From NCBI RefSeq assembly GCF_011059135.1, contig NZ_JAALGD010000014.1, positions 57,998-121,997 on the forward strand: DNA of 64,000 bases, written 5' to 3'. A program made the position numbers and the translations under genes. A model generated the notes under the pieces. It was not told the origin of the DNA and did no database searches. It saw only the letters and a program-made list of their open reading frames with translations. The DNA comes from Brevibacillus sp. SYP-B805 (GTDB lineage: Bacteria; Bacillota; Bacilli; Brevibacillales; Brevibacillaceae). Positions 34,484-43,349 of this stretch are shown here, piece after piece (the first letter of the stretch is position 1; every line of letters starts with the position of its first letter).

Positions 34484-35764
34484 TCAGAGCAGGTAGCGCA
34501 GATAGAGATACCCGGATGCAATCACAATGGACAGGATCATCAAAGGAAAACCAACCTTCATGAACTTCCAAAATGAGATGGGATAGCCTTCTTTTGCTGC
34601 GAGTCCGGCGACGATCACGTTTGCGCTCGCGCCGATCAAGGTTCCGTTCCCTCCAAGGCAGGCACCCAATGCCAGGCTCCACCAGAGCGGTTCTACGTTC
34701 TCCATGCCCATGTCCCCCATCTCCTTGATCAGCGGGATCATGGTTGCGACAAACGGAATGTTGTCGATAAAGGCGGAGGCAATCGCACTCATCCACAGGA
34801 TAAGCATGGCGGCAGCCGTCAGATCACCCCCTGTCACGTTGACCGTCCATGCCGCCAGTTTCCTGATCACGCCGGTTTCCACGAGGCCAGCCACCAAAAC
34901 AAACAAGCCCACGAAAAAGAAAATCGTCGTCCATTCAACCTTTGCCAATGCTTCTTCCAGATAATGCTCACCGGTCAGGAGCAGCAGGAGAAAGGCGCCT
35001 GCCAGAGCCACGGCAGCCGATTCAACGTGGATGATTTGGTGGAGACAGAAGCCGACAATGGTGAACGACAGGGCAAACAAGCATTTTTTGAGCAGTTGGC
35101 GGTCTTTGATCGCATCTTTTTCCTCCAGGCTCATCATACTCCGTCGCAGCTCCTCGGATGTTTGAAGCTCGCGCCTGTACAGCATCACGAGGACGATAAG
35201 CGTGACGGCCAGGATGAAGAAGGAGATGGCGGCCAGATTGTTTACAAAAGAGAGGAATGTCAATTCCTTCACGGCGCTGCCAATCATGATGTTCGGCGGG
35301 TCACCGATCAGGGTGGCGGTTCCGCCAATGTTTGACGCCAGGATTTCCGTGATCAGGTAGGGCAGGGGCGTCACCTTCAGCTGGCGCGTAATGCTTAAGG
35401 TAACCGGCACCATCAGCAGCACGGTTGTCACGTTGTCCAACAGGGCGGATGAGATGGCGGTAATCAAGCCCAAAGCCCAAAGAATCCGCAGCGGGTCTCC
35501 CTGTGCCTTTTTTGCCGACCAAATGGCGATATACGTGAAGACGCCGGTCTGGGCAGTAATTGACACCAGGATCATCATGCCCGTCAACAGTCCCAGCGTG
35601 TTGAAATCAAGATGGTGTATCGCCGTCTCCTGGTTGATGATGCCGCACAGGACCATCAGGATGCCGCCGCTCATGGCGGCGATGGTGCGGTGAATTTTTT
35701 CCGAAATGATAAGCGCATAGGTGATGAGAAAAAGACCGATGGCATACATCGCTTGTTGTTCCAT
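34484..35764 (-). CDS. ArsB/NhaD-type ion permease
   Basis: 426 residues, about 11-12 membrane helices, starting at ATG 35764 behind CAAGGAGG. SSALLDNVTTVLLMVPVTLSI and IASAFIDNIPFVATMIPLI are the duplicated DN helical-hairpin motifs of the ion transporter superfamily, with NIGGTATLIGDPPNIMIG and GGNGTLIGASANVIV as the paired GT/GN loops. This is the ArsB/YbiR/P-protein group; the substrate could be an anion or Na+/H+. It lies just downstream of a small membrane protein gene in the same orientation, behind a leader with duplicated hairpins. Confidence 0.85.
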   Translation of the reverse strand: MEQQAMYAIGLFLITYALIISEKIHRTIAAMSGGILMVLCGIINQETAIHHLDFNTLGLLTGMMILVSITAQTGVFTYIAIWSAKKAQGDPLRILWALGLITAISSALLDNVTTVLLMVPVTLSITRQLKVTPLPYLITEILASNIGGTATLIGDPPNIMIGSAVKELTFLSFVNNLAAISFFILAVTLIVLVMLYRRELQTSEELRRSMMSLEEKDAIKDRQLLKKCLFALSFTIVGFCLHQIIHVESAAVALAGAFLLLLLTGEHYLEEALAKVEWTTIFFFVGLFVLVAGLVETGVIRKLAAWTVNVTGGDLTAAAMLILWMSAIASAFIDNIPFVATMIPLIKEMGDMGMENVEPLWWSLALGACLGGNGTLIGASANVIVAGLAAKEGYPISFWKFMKVGFPLMILSIVIASGYLYLRYLL

Positions 35765-35801
35765 AAATGCCTCCTTGCATCTGTTTAAATCTTCGGCAGG
35801 C

Positions 35802-35993
35802 TTACTTTTTTGAGCGGGCAAACCAGCCAATGAGTACGGAAACAGCCATGGTGAAAATGAGCAGGAAGAAAAGATAAACGGTTTGTGTCGAGAGATCATC
35901 TAGCGTGCCAATCTTCGCAAGCACCCCTACCATAAAACCGAAATAGGTGAGCAAGGCGATGCATGCAATCGCACATTTGACAGAATCGCTCAT
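35802..35993 (-). CDS. Small two-helix membrane protein next to the permease
   Basis: 63 residues from ATG 35993, with GGGGGAG upstream. Two hydrophobic stretches (about 7-28 and 37-57) frame a short polar loop GTLDDLSTQT, and the end is basic (FARSKK). I do not recognise a named family. Its position 37 bases ahead of the permease gene suggests a small subunit or regulator of that permease. The ribosome site and tight spacing support a real gene. Confidence 0.6.
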   Translation of the reverse strand: MSDSVKCAIACIALLTYFGFMVGVLAKIGTLDDLSTQTVYLFFLLIFTMAVSVLIGWFARSKK

Positions 35994-36048
35994 AAGACTC
36001 CCCCTTATTCGTGCTATTTTTTCTGGCAATAGCCAAAAAAGGCAAAGA

Positions 36049-36139
36049 GGAACCTGTGGTGACAGGCTCCTCCTTGTGGTACAGAAATACATTTTTCAAT
36101 GATCTGAAAAGCAAAACGGAGCCTGTGTTGACAGGCTCC
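36049..36139 (-). repeat. Duplicated leader hairpins upstream of the permease operon
   Basis: GGAGCCTGT-N4-ACAGGCTCC (36118-36139) is a perfect 9-bp hairpin; a near copy with one changed pair, GGAACCTGT-N4-ACAGGCTCC, lies at 36049-36070. Read on the minus strand, each is followed by T-rich sequence (GTTTTGCTTTTC and TCTTTGCCTTTTTT), so both could be terminators in the 5-prime leader of the small protein/permease operon. The duplication hints at tandem attenuation. A transcript start upstream near 36165 is possible but not marked by a strong promoter. Confidence 0.55.
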
Positions 36140-36257
36140 ACCGTTTCAAAAGGTATTTTGTTAACATGATTATATCATTCCAATCCGATTTCGGCTACCC
36201 TTTTCAAACAATTGCCGGAAAGGCAGCATGCTGACCACCTCAAGCAGCGAGGTGGTT

Positions 36258-37226
36258 TCATCTTTCCGTTTGATGATACAGCTGCAGAATTTCCGCGGCC
36301 AGCCGCTTCACTTTTTCCCGCAGGGCCGCCGGTTCCAGAATCTCCATCCGGCCGCCGGCGCCCATGATGAAAGCGCAGGCTTCCTCCTCCACTTGAAATT
36401 GCAGCGCCACCTCCATCCAGCCTTCGTCATCGGCTTCCCGCAAGACGCGGATCAGAGGGAATCGACCGGGGGAGGAGAGCCGGGGAAAATAAGCGGCATC
36501 AACCCGGACACGCGCCTCGTACCGCGGCAGGTTCTCCACAAACCGGCGGGAGGACTCTTCCCAATACGCGGCCAGGTTGAACCCGGCGGGACGCTCGAAC
36601 GATTCGTCCGTGACTTCCGCCCGGGTTATCCGGTTCACCCGGTAGTTGCGGATCTCCCCATCGACTGCGGCGATCAGATACCAGACTGTGCCTTTGGCGA
36701 CGAGGCCGAGCGGCGAGACCATCCGTTCCCTTGTGCTGCCGTCGCTGCGCGTGTAGCGCATGGCTACCTTTCGTTCCTCCCAGACGCCGGTCAGCAGCAC
36801 TGGCAGCCACTCGTGGGTTTCCTCGGCGGCATGCCAGGAAGAGGTGTCCAGATAGATGCGCTGGTGGATGGAGGCGGCGGTGGCCCGCAGGTTCTCCGGC
36901 AGGGTTTCCAGCAGCTTCAGCTGGGCAAGCTGCGCGTCTTTCTCCATGCCGAGATCACGCAGCAGCCTGGCCGGGACGGGGAGAAAGAGCGTAGGAAGCT
37001 CCTGGGGGCCCAGCGTAGCCAGTTTGGACTGATAATGCTCCATCAGCTTCCAGCCGCCGTGCTTGCCCCGCTCGGCGTAAACGGGAAAGCCGGAGGAACT
37101 GAGCACCTCCAGATCGCGGTGGATCGTCCGCTCCGAGACATGCAGCCGGGCGGCGAGCTGGCTGGTCGTCATCCGCTTGTGGGTTTGCAACAGCAGCAGG
37201 ATGGCAAGCAGCCTGTCTGTCCGCAT
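36258..37226 (-). CDS. WYL-domain regulator (YafY/DeoR-like)
   Basis: 322 residues from ATG 37226 behind AAAGGAGGTCGG. Residues 1-60 are an HTH_11 winged helix (LLLLQTHKRMTTSQLAARLHVSERTIHRDLEVLSSSGFPVYAERGKHGGW), and residues about 130-220 form the WYL domain (MVSPLGLVAKGTVWYLIAAVDGEIRNYRVNRI), followed by the WCX extension. WYL domains sense small ligands or nucleic acids. It is divergent from the SDR gene at 37322, the probable target. Confidence 0.87.
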   Translation of the reverse strand: MRTDRLLAILLLLQTHKRMTTSQLAARLHVSERTIHRDLEVLSSSGFPVYAERGKHGGWKLMEHYQSKLATLGPQELPTLFLPVPARLLRDLGMEKDAQLAQLKLLETLPENLRATAASIHQRIYLDTSSWHAAEETHEWLPVLLTGVWEERKVAMRYTRSDGSTRERMVSPLGLVAKGTVWYLIAAVDGEIRNYRVNRITRAEVTDESFERPAGFNLAAYWEESSRRFVENLPRYEARVRVDAAYFPRLSSPGRFPLIRVLREADDEGWMEVALQFQVEEEACAFIMGAGGRMEILEPAALREKVKRLAAEILQLYHQTER

Positions 37227-37321
37227 CCGCCGACCTCCTTTCCTCAAGAAATTATGACGGAACTTGTCATATTTCATGATTATACTGGCTCTATCACCAA
37301 CATGCCAAGGAGGAATGCAGG

Positions 37322-38155
37322 ATGAGATTGCAGGGGAAAGTGGCGGTCGTCACCGGTGCAAGCCGGGGAGCGGGCAGAGGGATCGCGCTTGCGTTGGGGC
37401 AGGAAGGAGCAACCGTCTATGTGACCGGACGCAGCGCTGCCGGAGGGCCAACCACCGGGAACCGGCCGGAAACCATTGACGAGACGGCGGCCCTCGTGCG
37501 CGAGCGGGGCGGGGTGGCCATTCCGGTGCGGGTGGATCACACCAACGACGAAGAAGTAAAAGCCTTGTTCGAACGGGTGAAAGAGGAGCAGGGGAAGCTG
37601 GACATTCTCGTCAACAACGCCTGGGGCGGCAATGAGCTGGAGATTCGGGGCGAGCCTTTCTGGGAGCTGTCAACCAAGCATTGGGACAACATGTTTGAGG
37701 GCGGCGTCCGCAACCATATCCTGTCTTCCAGGCACGCGGTTCCGCTGATGATAGCGCAACAAGGCGGCCTGATTGTCCATACCTCGTTTGACGACAATGG
37801 GAAATATACCGGCCATTTCTATTACGATCTGGCCAAAAACGCGATCAACCGCATGGCGGTGGGGATGGCCCATGATTTGCGGCCTCATGGGGTGACCGTC
37901 CTGACCGTATCGCCGGGTTGGATGCGGACGGAGCTTGTCTTGGAGGATTTGGCGAAAAAGGGAGAAACGGAAAAGATGGTGGAACTGACCGAGTCGTGCG
38001 AATATGTCGGCAGGGCCATCTGTGCCGTCGCCGCCGATCCCGACCGTTTCGCCATGACCGGTACGGTGCAGAAAGCGGGAGAGCTGGCGAAGAAGTACGG
38101 ATTTACGGATGTTGACGGCAGATACATTCCGCCGTTTGTGATTCCCGAGGGTTGA
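37322..38155 (+). CDS. Short-chain dehydrogenase/reductase
   Basis: 277 residues with CAAGGAGGAATG before the ATG. The NAD(P) motif TGASRGAG is at residues 12-19, the strand NNAWGG replaces the usual NNAG, and the catalytic pair is in YYDLAK. A long tail after residue 230 (KAGELAKKYGFTDVDGRYIPP) matches the DHRS1-like subgroup. Substrate unknown. It is divergent from the WYL regulator, and the 95-bp gap should carry the shared control sites. Confidence 0.85.
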   Translation: MRLQGKVAVVTGASRGAGRGIALALGQEGATVYVTGRSAAGGPTTGNRPETIDETAALVRERGGVAIPVRVDHTNDEEVKALFERVKEEQGKLDILVNNAWGGNELEIRGEPFWELSTKHWDNMFEGGVRNHILSSRHAVPLMIAQQGGLIVHTSFDDNGKYTGHFYYDLAKNAINRMAVGMAHDLRPHGVTVLTVSPGWMRTELVLEDLAKKGETEKMVELTESCEYVGRAICAVAADPDRFAMTGTVQKAGELAKKYGFTDVDGRYIPPFVIPEG

Positions 38156-38250
38156 CGGGCTCCCTGACCCTCCCTGATTTTTCGATAGGAAAACGGCCGG
38201 TTTTCCACTAGAATAGGGAGAGTTGGATCGAAACAGGAGGAGCCAAACAC

Positions 38251-39822
38251 ATGAGCGTTTTAATCGTCGAAAATCTTTCCCATGCGTTTGCGGACCGCGT
38301 GCTGTTCCGCGACGTCTCGTTTCGCCTGCAGCAGGGGGAGCGAGTGGGACTGGTGGGAGCCAACGGAACCGGCAAGTCCACCATGATGGGGATCCTCACC
38401 GGCCAGATCATGCCGGACGAGGGCAAAATCGAATGGATGCCGAAAATCCGGTATGGGTATCTGGATCAGCATACCAAGCTTACGCCGGGCAAGACCATCC
38501 GGGACGTGCTGAAGGATGCGTTCCTGCCGCTGTTTGAACTGGAACGGGAAAACATGGCGATCGCCGAGAAGATGGCGGACGCCTCGCCGGAAGAGTTGGA
38601 GCTGCTTCTGGAACAGATGGGCGAGATTCAGGACCGGCTGGAGCACAGCGGGTTTTACCTGATCGACGCCAAGGTGGAGGAGATCGCCCATGCGCTGGGG
38701 CTTTCCGCCATCGGCCTGGACCGCGATGTGGCCACCCTCTCCGGGGGACAGCGGACCAAGGTGCTGCTCGCCAAGCTGCTGCTGGAAAAGCCGTCCGTGC
38801 TGCTTCTTGACGAGCCGACCAACTATCTGGACGAGGAGCACATCGACTGGCTGAAAACCTATTTGAAGGAATACCCCTATGCATTTATCCTGATCTCTCA
38901 CGACACCCGCTTCATGAACGAAGTGGTCAACGTGATCTACCATCTGGAATTCACCAGGCTGAACCGCTATACGGGCAATTACGAATCGTTCCTGGCCCAG
39001 GCGGAGATGAAGCGGACCCAGCACATGGACGCCTATGAGAAGCAGCAGGAAGAGATCGCCCGAATGGAAGATTTCATCGCGCGCAACAAGGCGAGAGCCT
39101 CCACCTCCGGCCGGGCCAAGAGCCGCCAGAAGCAGCTGGACAGGATCGAGCGGATCGACAAGCCGGAGACGGCGCCGAAACCGACCTTTGTCTTCAAGGA
39201 AGCGCGGGCATCGGGCCGCTTCGTCGTGGAGGCCGTGGATCTGGAGGTGGGCTACACCCATCCCCTCATGCCGAAGCTCAATCTCACCCTGGAGCGGGGA
39301 GAAAAGGTGGCGATCGTCGGCATGAACGGCGTGGGGAAATCCACGCTGCTCAAGACCCTGCTCGGCGTGATCCCGCCTCTTGGAGGCAAGCTGGAGCGCG
39401 GGGATTTTCTGTATCCTTCCTACTTCGAACAGGAAGTGAAGCCCAGGCAGGTAACGGCGCTGGAGGATGTGTGGAACGAGTACCCGCACATGACCAACCA
39501 CGAAGTGCGGGCGGCGCTGGCGCGGTGCGGCTTGAAAAACGAGCACATCAACCGGCAGCTCTCCGCCCTCTCCGGGGGAGAGCAGGCAAAGGTGCGCCTC
39601 TGCAAGCTGCTGCAGCGGGAAAGCAACTGGCTGCTGTTCGATGAGCCGACCAACCACCTGGATGTGGTGGCCAAGGAAGAGTTGAAGCGGGCGATGAAGG
39701 AATACAAAGGCACCATTCTGCTCGTCTCCCACGAACCGGAATTCTATCAGGACTGGGTGACCAGGGTGTGGAACGTGGAAGAATGGGCGGCGAAAGCGCG
39801 GAACAGCGTCATTCGCCATTGA
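38251..39822 (+). CDS. ABC-F family ATPase
   Basis: 523 residues with two ABC domains and no membrane part. First Walker A GANGTGKST, signature LSGGQRTKVLLAKLL, Walker B VLLLDEPTNYLD; second Walker A GMNGVGKST, signature LSGGEQAKVRLCKLL, Walker B LLFDEPTNHLD. Between them lies the charged linker (about 240-310) that probes the ribosome in ABC-F factors. The group (YkpA/YbiT/EttA-like) acts in translation, some members giving antibiotic resistance. It is monocistronic, with a terminator behind. Confidence 0.92.
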   Translation: MSVLIVENLSHAFADRVLFRDVSFRLQQGERVGLVGANGTGKSTMMGILTGQIMPDEGKIEWMPKIRYGYLDQHTKLTPGKTIRDVLKDAFLPLFELERENMAIAEKMADASPEELELLLEQMGEIQDRLEHSGFYLIDAKVEEIAHALGLSAIGLDRDVATLSGGQRTKVLLAKLLLEKPSVLLLDEPTNYLDEEHIDWLKTYLKEYPYAFILISHDTRFMNEVVNVIYHLEFTRLNRYTGNYESFLAQAEMKRTQHMDAYEKQQEEIARMEDFIARNKARASTSGRAKSRQKQLDRIERIDKPETAPKPTFVFKEARASGRFVVEAVDLEVGYTHPLMPKLNLTLERGEKVAIVGMNGVGKSTLLKTLLGVIPPLGGKLERGDFLYPSYFEQEVKPRQVTALEDVWNEYPHMTNHEVRAALARCGLKNEHINRQLSALSGGEQAKVRLCKLLQRESNWLLFDEPTNHLDVVAKEELKRAMKEYKGTILLVSHEPEFYQDWVTRVWNVEEWAAKARNSVIRH

Positions 39823-39836
39823 CAGAGGAGAGCATG

Positions 39837-39868
39837 AAGCCATCCCTTCGGACGGGGGATGGCTTTTT
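39837..39868 (+). terminator. Terminator after the ABC-F gene
   Basis: AAGCCATCCC (39837-39846) pairs with GGGATGGCTT (39857-39866) with a T run. The remaining stretch to 40027 holds no gene that I can see. Confidence 0.85.
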
Positions 39869-40027
39869 CCGTGGGGCAGGAAATGGGTGGTGCGCCTGCC
39901 TGCGGCGGGATCAGGGGGAAGTTTCCCCCGCCCGCCGCATATGTTTGGCAGTAGAAAAGAAGGGAATCAAGGGGGCATGGATAATTCTTTGGGTAAGCAA
40001 ATCTGATGGTGTGGAAAGGGTGTGTCC

Positions 40028-41611
40028 ATGATGAACGAACATGACTTCGCGGGACTGACGCTGCCGATGATGTTTCACCAAACTTGCAAGCGCTTTCCTG
40101 AACGGTCGGCAATCTATTTCAAAGGGGAACAGCTCGATTACCGGACGCTCGCATCGTTCGTGAAGCGTTTTGCGGAGGGATTGAGACAGCTGGGCATTGC
40201 GCAGGGGGATCGGGTCGCCATCATGCTGCCCAACTGCCCGCAGTATGTCGTGGCCTACTACGGCATCCTGCAGGTGGGCGGCATTGTCGTCCAGATCAGT
40301 CCCATGGCCGTTGCGGGCGAGCTGGAGCATTACCTGGGCGACTCCGGCGCCAAAGCCATCGTGGTCTTCGCCCCTCTTCTCCCGGTGCTGGAAAATGTGA
40401 AGAACGCCCGGGAGCTGCTCGGAACAATTGTCGTGGAACTTCCCCCTACAGAAGCCGAATATCCGGAACATTGCGTCAAATTCGAAGCGCTGCTCGCCTG
40501 CAGCGAGATGGACACCCCGGCCGCCGTGCGCGATGCGGACGTGGCCGTGCTGCAGTACACCGGGGGTACGACCGGCCGTTCCAAAGGGGCGATGCTGACC
40601 CACCGCAATCTGGTGGCCAATGCCTATCAATCCCATTTTGTGATGAAGAGAAGAGAGCATGAGGAAGAGGTGGAGCAGGAGCGGATCCTGACCGTGATCC
40701 CGCTGTTTCATGTCTACGCGATGACCGTTTGCATGAATATCGCCATCCTGACCGGGGCGCAGATGATCCTGCTGCCGCGCTTTGATCTGAACGAAGTGCT
40801 GGCCACCATCAAGGAGACAAGACCCACGCTCTTTCCGGGCGTTCCGACGATGTATGTGGCCGTCAACTCCCATCCGCAGGCGGTAGCGTACGGCATCTCC
40901 TCAATCCGTCTTTGTGTGAGCGGTTCCGCCCCGCTGCCGGTGGAAGTGATCAAGGAGTTTGAAGAGAAAACGGAAGGCGTGATCATCGAGGGATACGGCT
41001 TGTCCGAAGCTTCGCCGGTCACCCATTTCAACCCGCTCGAGAAGCGCAAGCCGGGCTCCATTGGCACGGTGGTCCCGCTTACCGAGGCCAGAATCGTGGA
41101 TTTGCAGGAGGGAACGACGGAGCTGGGGCCGCATGAGTACGGGGAACTGGTGATACGCGGTCCCCAGGTGATGAGCGGTTACTGGAATCTGCCGGAGGAG
41201 ACGGCCCGCACGATTCGGGACGGCTGGCTCTACACGGGGGATATCGCCGCCAGAGATGAAGAAGGCTACTACTATATCGTCGACCGGAAGAAAGATTTGA
41301 TCATTGCCGGCGGATACAACATCTATCCGCGTGAAGTGGAAGAGGTGCTGTACGAACACCCGGACGTGCAGGAGGCGGTGGTGATCGGCGTGCCGGACGC
41401 GTATCGCGGCGAGACGGTGAAGGCCGTCATCGTTCTCAGACAGGGGGCGGCGCTCACGTCGGAGGAAGTGGAAGCCTACTGCCGGGAGCATCTGGCCGCC
41501 TATAAGGTGCCGCGCATCATCGAATTTCGCGAGGCGCTCCCGAAGACGGCCGTCGGCAAAATTCTCCGCCGCCTGCTGCGGGAAGAAAGCAGCCAGCCAC
41601 ACGAGACCTGA
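40028..41611 (+). CDS. Long-chain fatty-acid CoA ligase (AMP-binding)
   Basis: 527 residues from ATG 40028, 7 bases after AAAGGG; an upstream GTG 40022 is too close to it. The adenylation P-loop is YTGGTTGRSKGA, followed by motifs GYGLSEASPVTHFNP, YTGDIAARDEEGYYYIVDRKKDLI and the C-terminal catalytic Lys in PKTAVGKILRR. Length and motifs match LcfA/FadD-like acyl-CoA synthetases, which activate fatty acids for beta-oxidation or lipid synthesis. It is monocistronic and ends at a shared terminator. Confidence 0.88.
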   Translation: MMNEHDFAGLTLPMMFHQTCKRFPERSAIYFKGEQLDYRTLASFVKRFAEGLRQLGIAQGDRVAIMLPNCPQYVVAYYGILQVGGIVVQISPMAVAGELEHYLGDSGAKAIVVFAPLLPVLENVKNARELLGTIVVELPPTEAEYPEHCVKFEALLACSEMDTPAAVRDADVAVLQYTGGTTGRSKGAMLTHRNLVANAYQSHFVMKRREHEEEVEQERILTVIPLFHVYAMTVCMNIAILTGAQMILLPRFDLNEVLATIKETRPTLFPGVPTMYVAVNSHPQAVAYGISSIRLCVSGSAPLPVEVIKEFEEKTEGVIIEGYGLSEASPVTHFNPLEKRKPGSIGTVVPLTEARIVDLQEGTTELGPHEYGELVIRGPQVMSGYWNLPEETARTIRDGWLYTGDIAARDEEGYYYIVDRKKDLIIAGGYNIYPREVEEVLYEHPDVQEAVVIGVPDAYRGETVKAVIVLRQGAALTSEEVEAYCREHLAAYKVPRIIEFREALPKTAVGKILRRLLREESSQPHET

Positions 41612-41620
41612 TCGACAAGA

Positions 41621-41661
41621 AGCCCTTCTCCGAGAAAACGGGGGAAGGGCTCCTATTTTTT
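41621..41661. terminator. Terminator between convergent acyl-CoA ligase and ogt genes
   Basis: AGCCCTTCTCC (41621-41631) pairs with GGGGAAGGGCT (41641-41651), T-rich at 41653-41661. It serves the plus-strand gene and also overlaps the end of the minus-strand ogt gene. Confidence 0.8.
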
Positions 41662-42138
41662 CGTCCGCACCTGCTCGGTTTCATGCTGCAGCAGCCATTC
41701 CTTGCGCCACAGCCCCCACGCATAGCCGCGCAGCTTGCCGTCGCTGCCGATGATCCGATGGCAGGGAATGATGACAGCCCACCTGTTTTGGCCGACGGCG
41801 GTGCCGACAGCGCGGACAGCCGCATCGCGGGCGAGCGACACGGAGATCTGCCGGTACGTCGATGTGCTCCCGTAGGGTACGTCGGCAAGGCGGCTCCACA
41901 CGGTTGTTTGAAACGGCGTGCCCGCAGCGTGTAGGGGCAGCGAAAAGGAGAACCGTTTTCCCCGGAAATATTCGTCCAGCTGGGTGAGGCATGCTTCGAC
42001 GGCGGCGGGAAGCGCCTCCGTTCCCCGGCAGCCATCCACCTCGCCGTCAACAAATGCCACGCGATGGATCGCCTCCGCCGAACCTTCTATCTGCAATACC
42101 CCGATCGGGGACCTGTACCAGGCGATGGCGGTTGTCAT
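41653..42138 (-). CDS. ogt: Methylated-DNA protein cysteine methyltransferase
   Basis: 161 residues from ATG 42138 with AAAGGAGC upstream. The acceptor cysteine is C126 in IIPCHRII, followed by GKLRGYAWGLWRKEWLL, and VPYGSTSTYRQIS is the DNA-binding turn. It removes O6-methyl (and larger) groups from guanine by suicide transfer. Its start overlaps the end of adaA by 4 bases, making an alkylation-response operon. The residue RGYAWG is the usual RGYxxG variant. Confidence 0.92.
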   Translation of the reverse strand: MTTAIAWYRSPIGVLQIEGSAEAIHRVAFVDGEVDGCRGTEALPAAVEACLTQLDEYFRGKRFSFSLPLHAAGTPFQTTVWSRLADVPYGSTSTYRQISVSLARDAAVRAVGTAVGQNRWAVIIPCHRIIGSDGKLRGYAWGLWRKEWLLQHETEQVRTKK

Positions 42139-42710
42139 GAAGGACCAGCTCCTTTCCGGCTGTCCCGGTCGGCCAACTGCCGGTAGGCGGAGGGCGGGCA
42201 GCCGACTTCTTTGTGAAAGACTGCGGAAAAATGGGCGCTGCTGGCAAACCCCGTCTGCAAGGCGACGGCGGTGATGCTCTCCCCGGTGTCCCGCAGGAGC
42301 GCTTTGGCATGCTCCAGGCGCGTTAGCTGCAGGTACCTGGCCGGTGTCGTGTTCATCACCCGCCGGAAGCACCGCAGCAAGTAATACGGGCTGACAAACA
42401 GACGGGCAGCCATGGATTGCAAAGAGAGGGGCTCGGCATAATGCCCGTCGATCAAGCGGGCCAACTGCCGGGCCAGCTCTTCTTCATGGGAGCGCCACTC
42501 CTGTTCCTCCGGCCGGCACCGTTTGCAGGGGCGCAGCCCGGCCTTTCTGGCTTCCGACGGGGTATGGAAGATGCGGACGTTTTCCCGCTTCGGTGTTTTT
42601 GATCTGCATGAGGGACGGCAGAACACGCCGGTCGTCACCAGGCCGTAGTAGAGTTGGCCGTCGTACGCCGGGTCGCATTCGACGATGGCCCGCCAGATTT
42701 CTTCATTCAT
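42135..42710 (-). CDS. adaA: AdaA-type methylphosphotriester sensor and AraC regulator
   Basis: 191 residues from ATG 42710 with GGGGAGGG upstream. The Ada zinc domain is residues 1-75 with ligands C31, C35, C62 and C65 (VFCRPSCRSKTPKRENVRIF, RPCKRCRP); C31 is the expected methyl acceptor. Residues 85-180 are two AraC helix-turn-helix motifs. On methylation it activates its own operon including ogt. This matches the B. subtilis adaA organisation. Confidence 0.9.
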   Translation of the reverse strand: MNEEIWRAIVECDPAYDGQLYYGLVTTGVFCRPSCRSKTPKRENVRIFHTPSEARKAGLRPCKRCRPEEQEWRSHEEELARQLARLIDGHYAEPLSLQSMAARLFVSPYYLLRCFRRVMNTTPARYLQLTRLEHAKALLRDTGESITAVALQTGFASSAHFSAVFHKEVGCPPSAYRQLADRDSRKGAGPS

Positions 42711-42852
42711 TGCAATCCCTCCCCGTTTCCTTATGCCAAGTATATCCCCATTTGCTTCCCAATGAAATGGCTTCCGAATTGGAGAGCAAGATGGAGAAAG
42801 AGGAGAATGTGAATCGTCCGTTTTCCTGCTGGCATGATTTGGTATAAAACGG

Positions 42853-42897
42853 TTGAAAAACGACATCAGTGTCGTTTGTAATAACGACATTGATGTC
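42853..42897 (+). promoter_or_regulatory. Promoter with two TetR-type operators
   Basis: -35 TTGAAA (42853-42858) and -10 TGTAAT (42877-42882), 18 bp apart. AAACGACA-TCAG-TGTCGTTT (42858-42877) is a 20-bp palindrome, and GACATTGATGTC (42886-42897) a second, shorter one with half-sites 24 bp downstream. Both carry ACGACAT..TGTCGT and lie over the promoter of the MFS remnant and TetR gene, so TetR repression is likely. Confidence 0.65.
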
Positions 42898-42920
42898 TAT
42901 TTTATTGGAGGTTAATGTCG

Positions 42921-43349
42921 ATGGGAAATAACCGCTCTTTCTTGTATTTGATGACAGCCCAAGCCGTTTCCAATTTGGGAGACTGGATCGACCTGCTTGC
43001 GCTGTTTTCGTTGGTTGCCTTGGAATGGCGAGCCAGTTCCGTTGAGATGACGCTGCTTGTCCTGTGTCTGGCGGTGCCCGTGGTACTGTTTGGGCCGCCG
43101 GCAGGAGTGTTGGCCGATCGCCACGAAAGAAAAACCTTGATGATGGCGGCAGACCTCGTCCGGGCGGTCGCTGGGCCCGCGCTGGGAGGAGTCCTGGTCG
43201 GCGCGCTGGGCATCAGGGCCGCCTTCTTCGTCGATGCGCTCACCTTTCTGCTGTCGGCTCTCGTTCTCTTGGGCATGCTTGGCTTGTGGCAGAAAAATCA
43301 AATAGAGCGGAGGGAGATTCATGTCGCCGAAAGTAACGGAGGAACATAA
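42921..43349 (+). pseudogene. MFS transporter remnant with internal and 3-prime deletion
   Basis: 142 residues, ATG 42921 at good distance from GGAGG. It begins like a normal DHA3-type MFS protein: YLMTAQAVSNLGDWIDLLALFSLVAL, then the motif-A region GPPAGVLADRHERKTLMMAADLVRA. It then jumps straight to GPALGGVLVGALGIRAAFFVDALTFLLSALVLL, which in intact proteins follows only after two more helices. The gene stops soon after, so the C-terminal half is also gone. It is in frame, but cannot be a full transporter. It retains its operators and overlaps the TetR gene by 29 bases. Confidence 0.75.
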
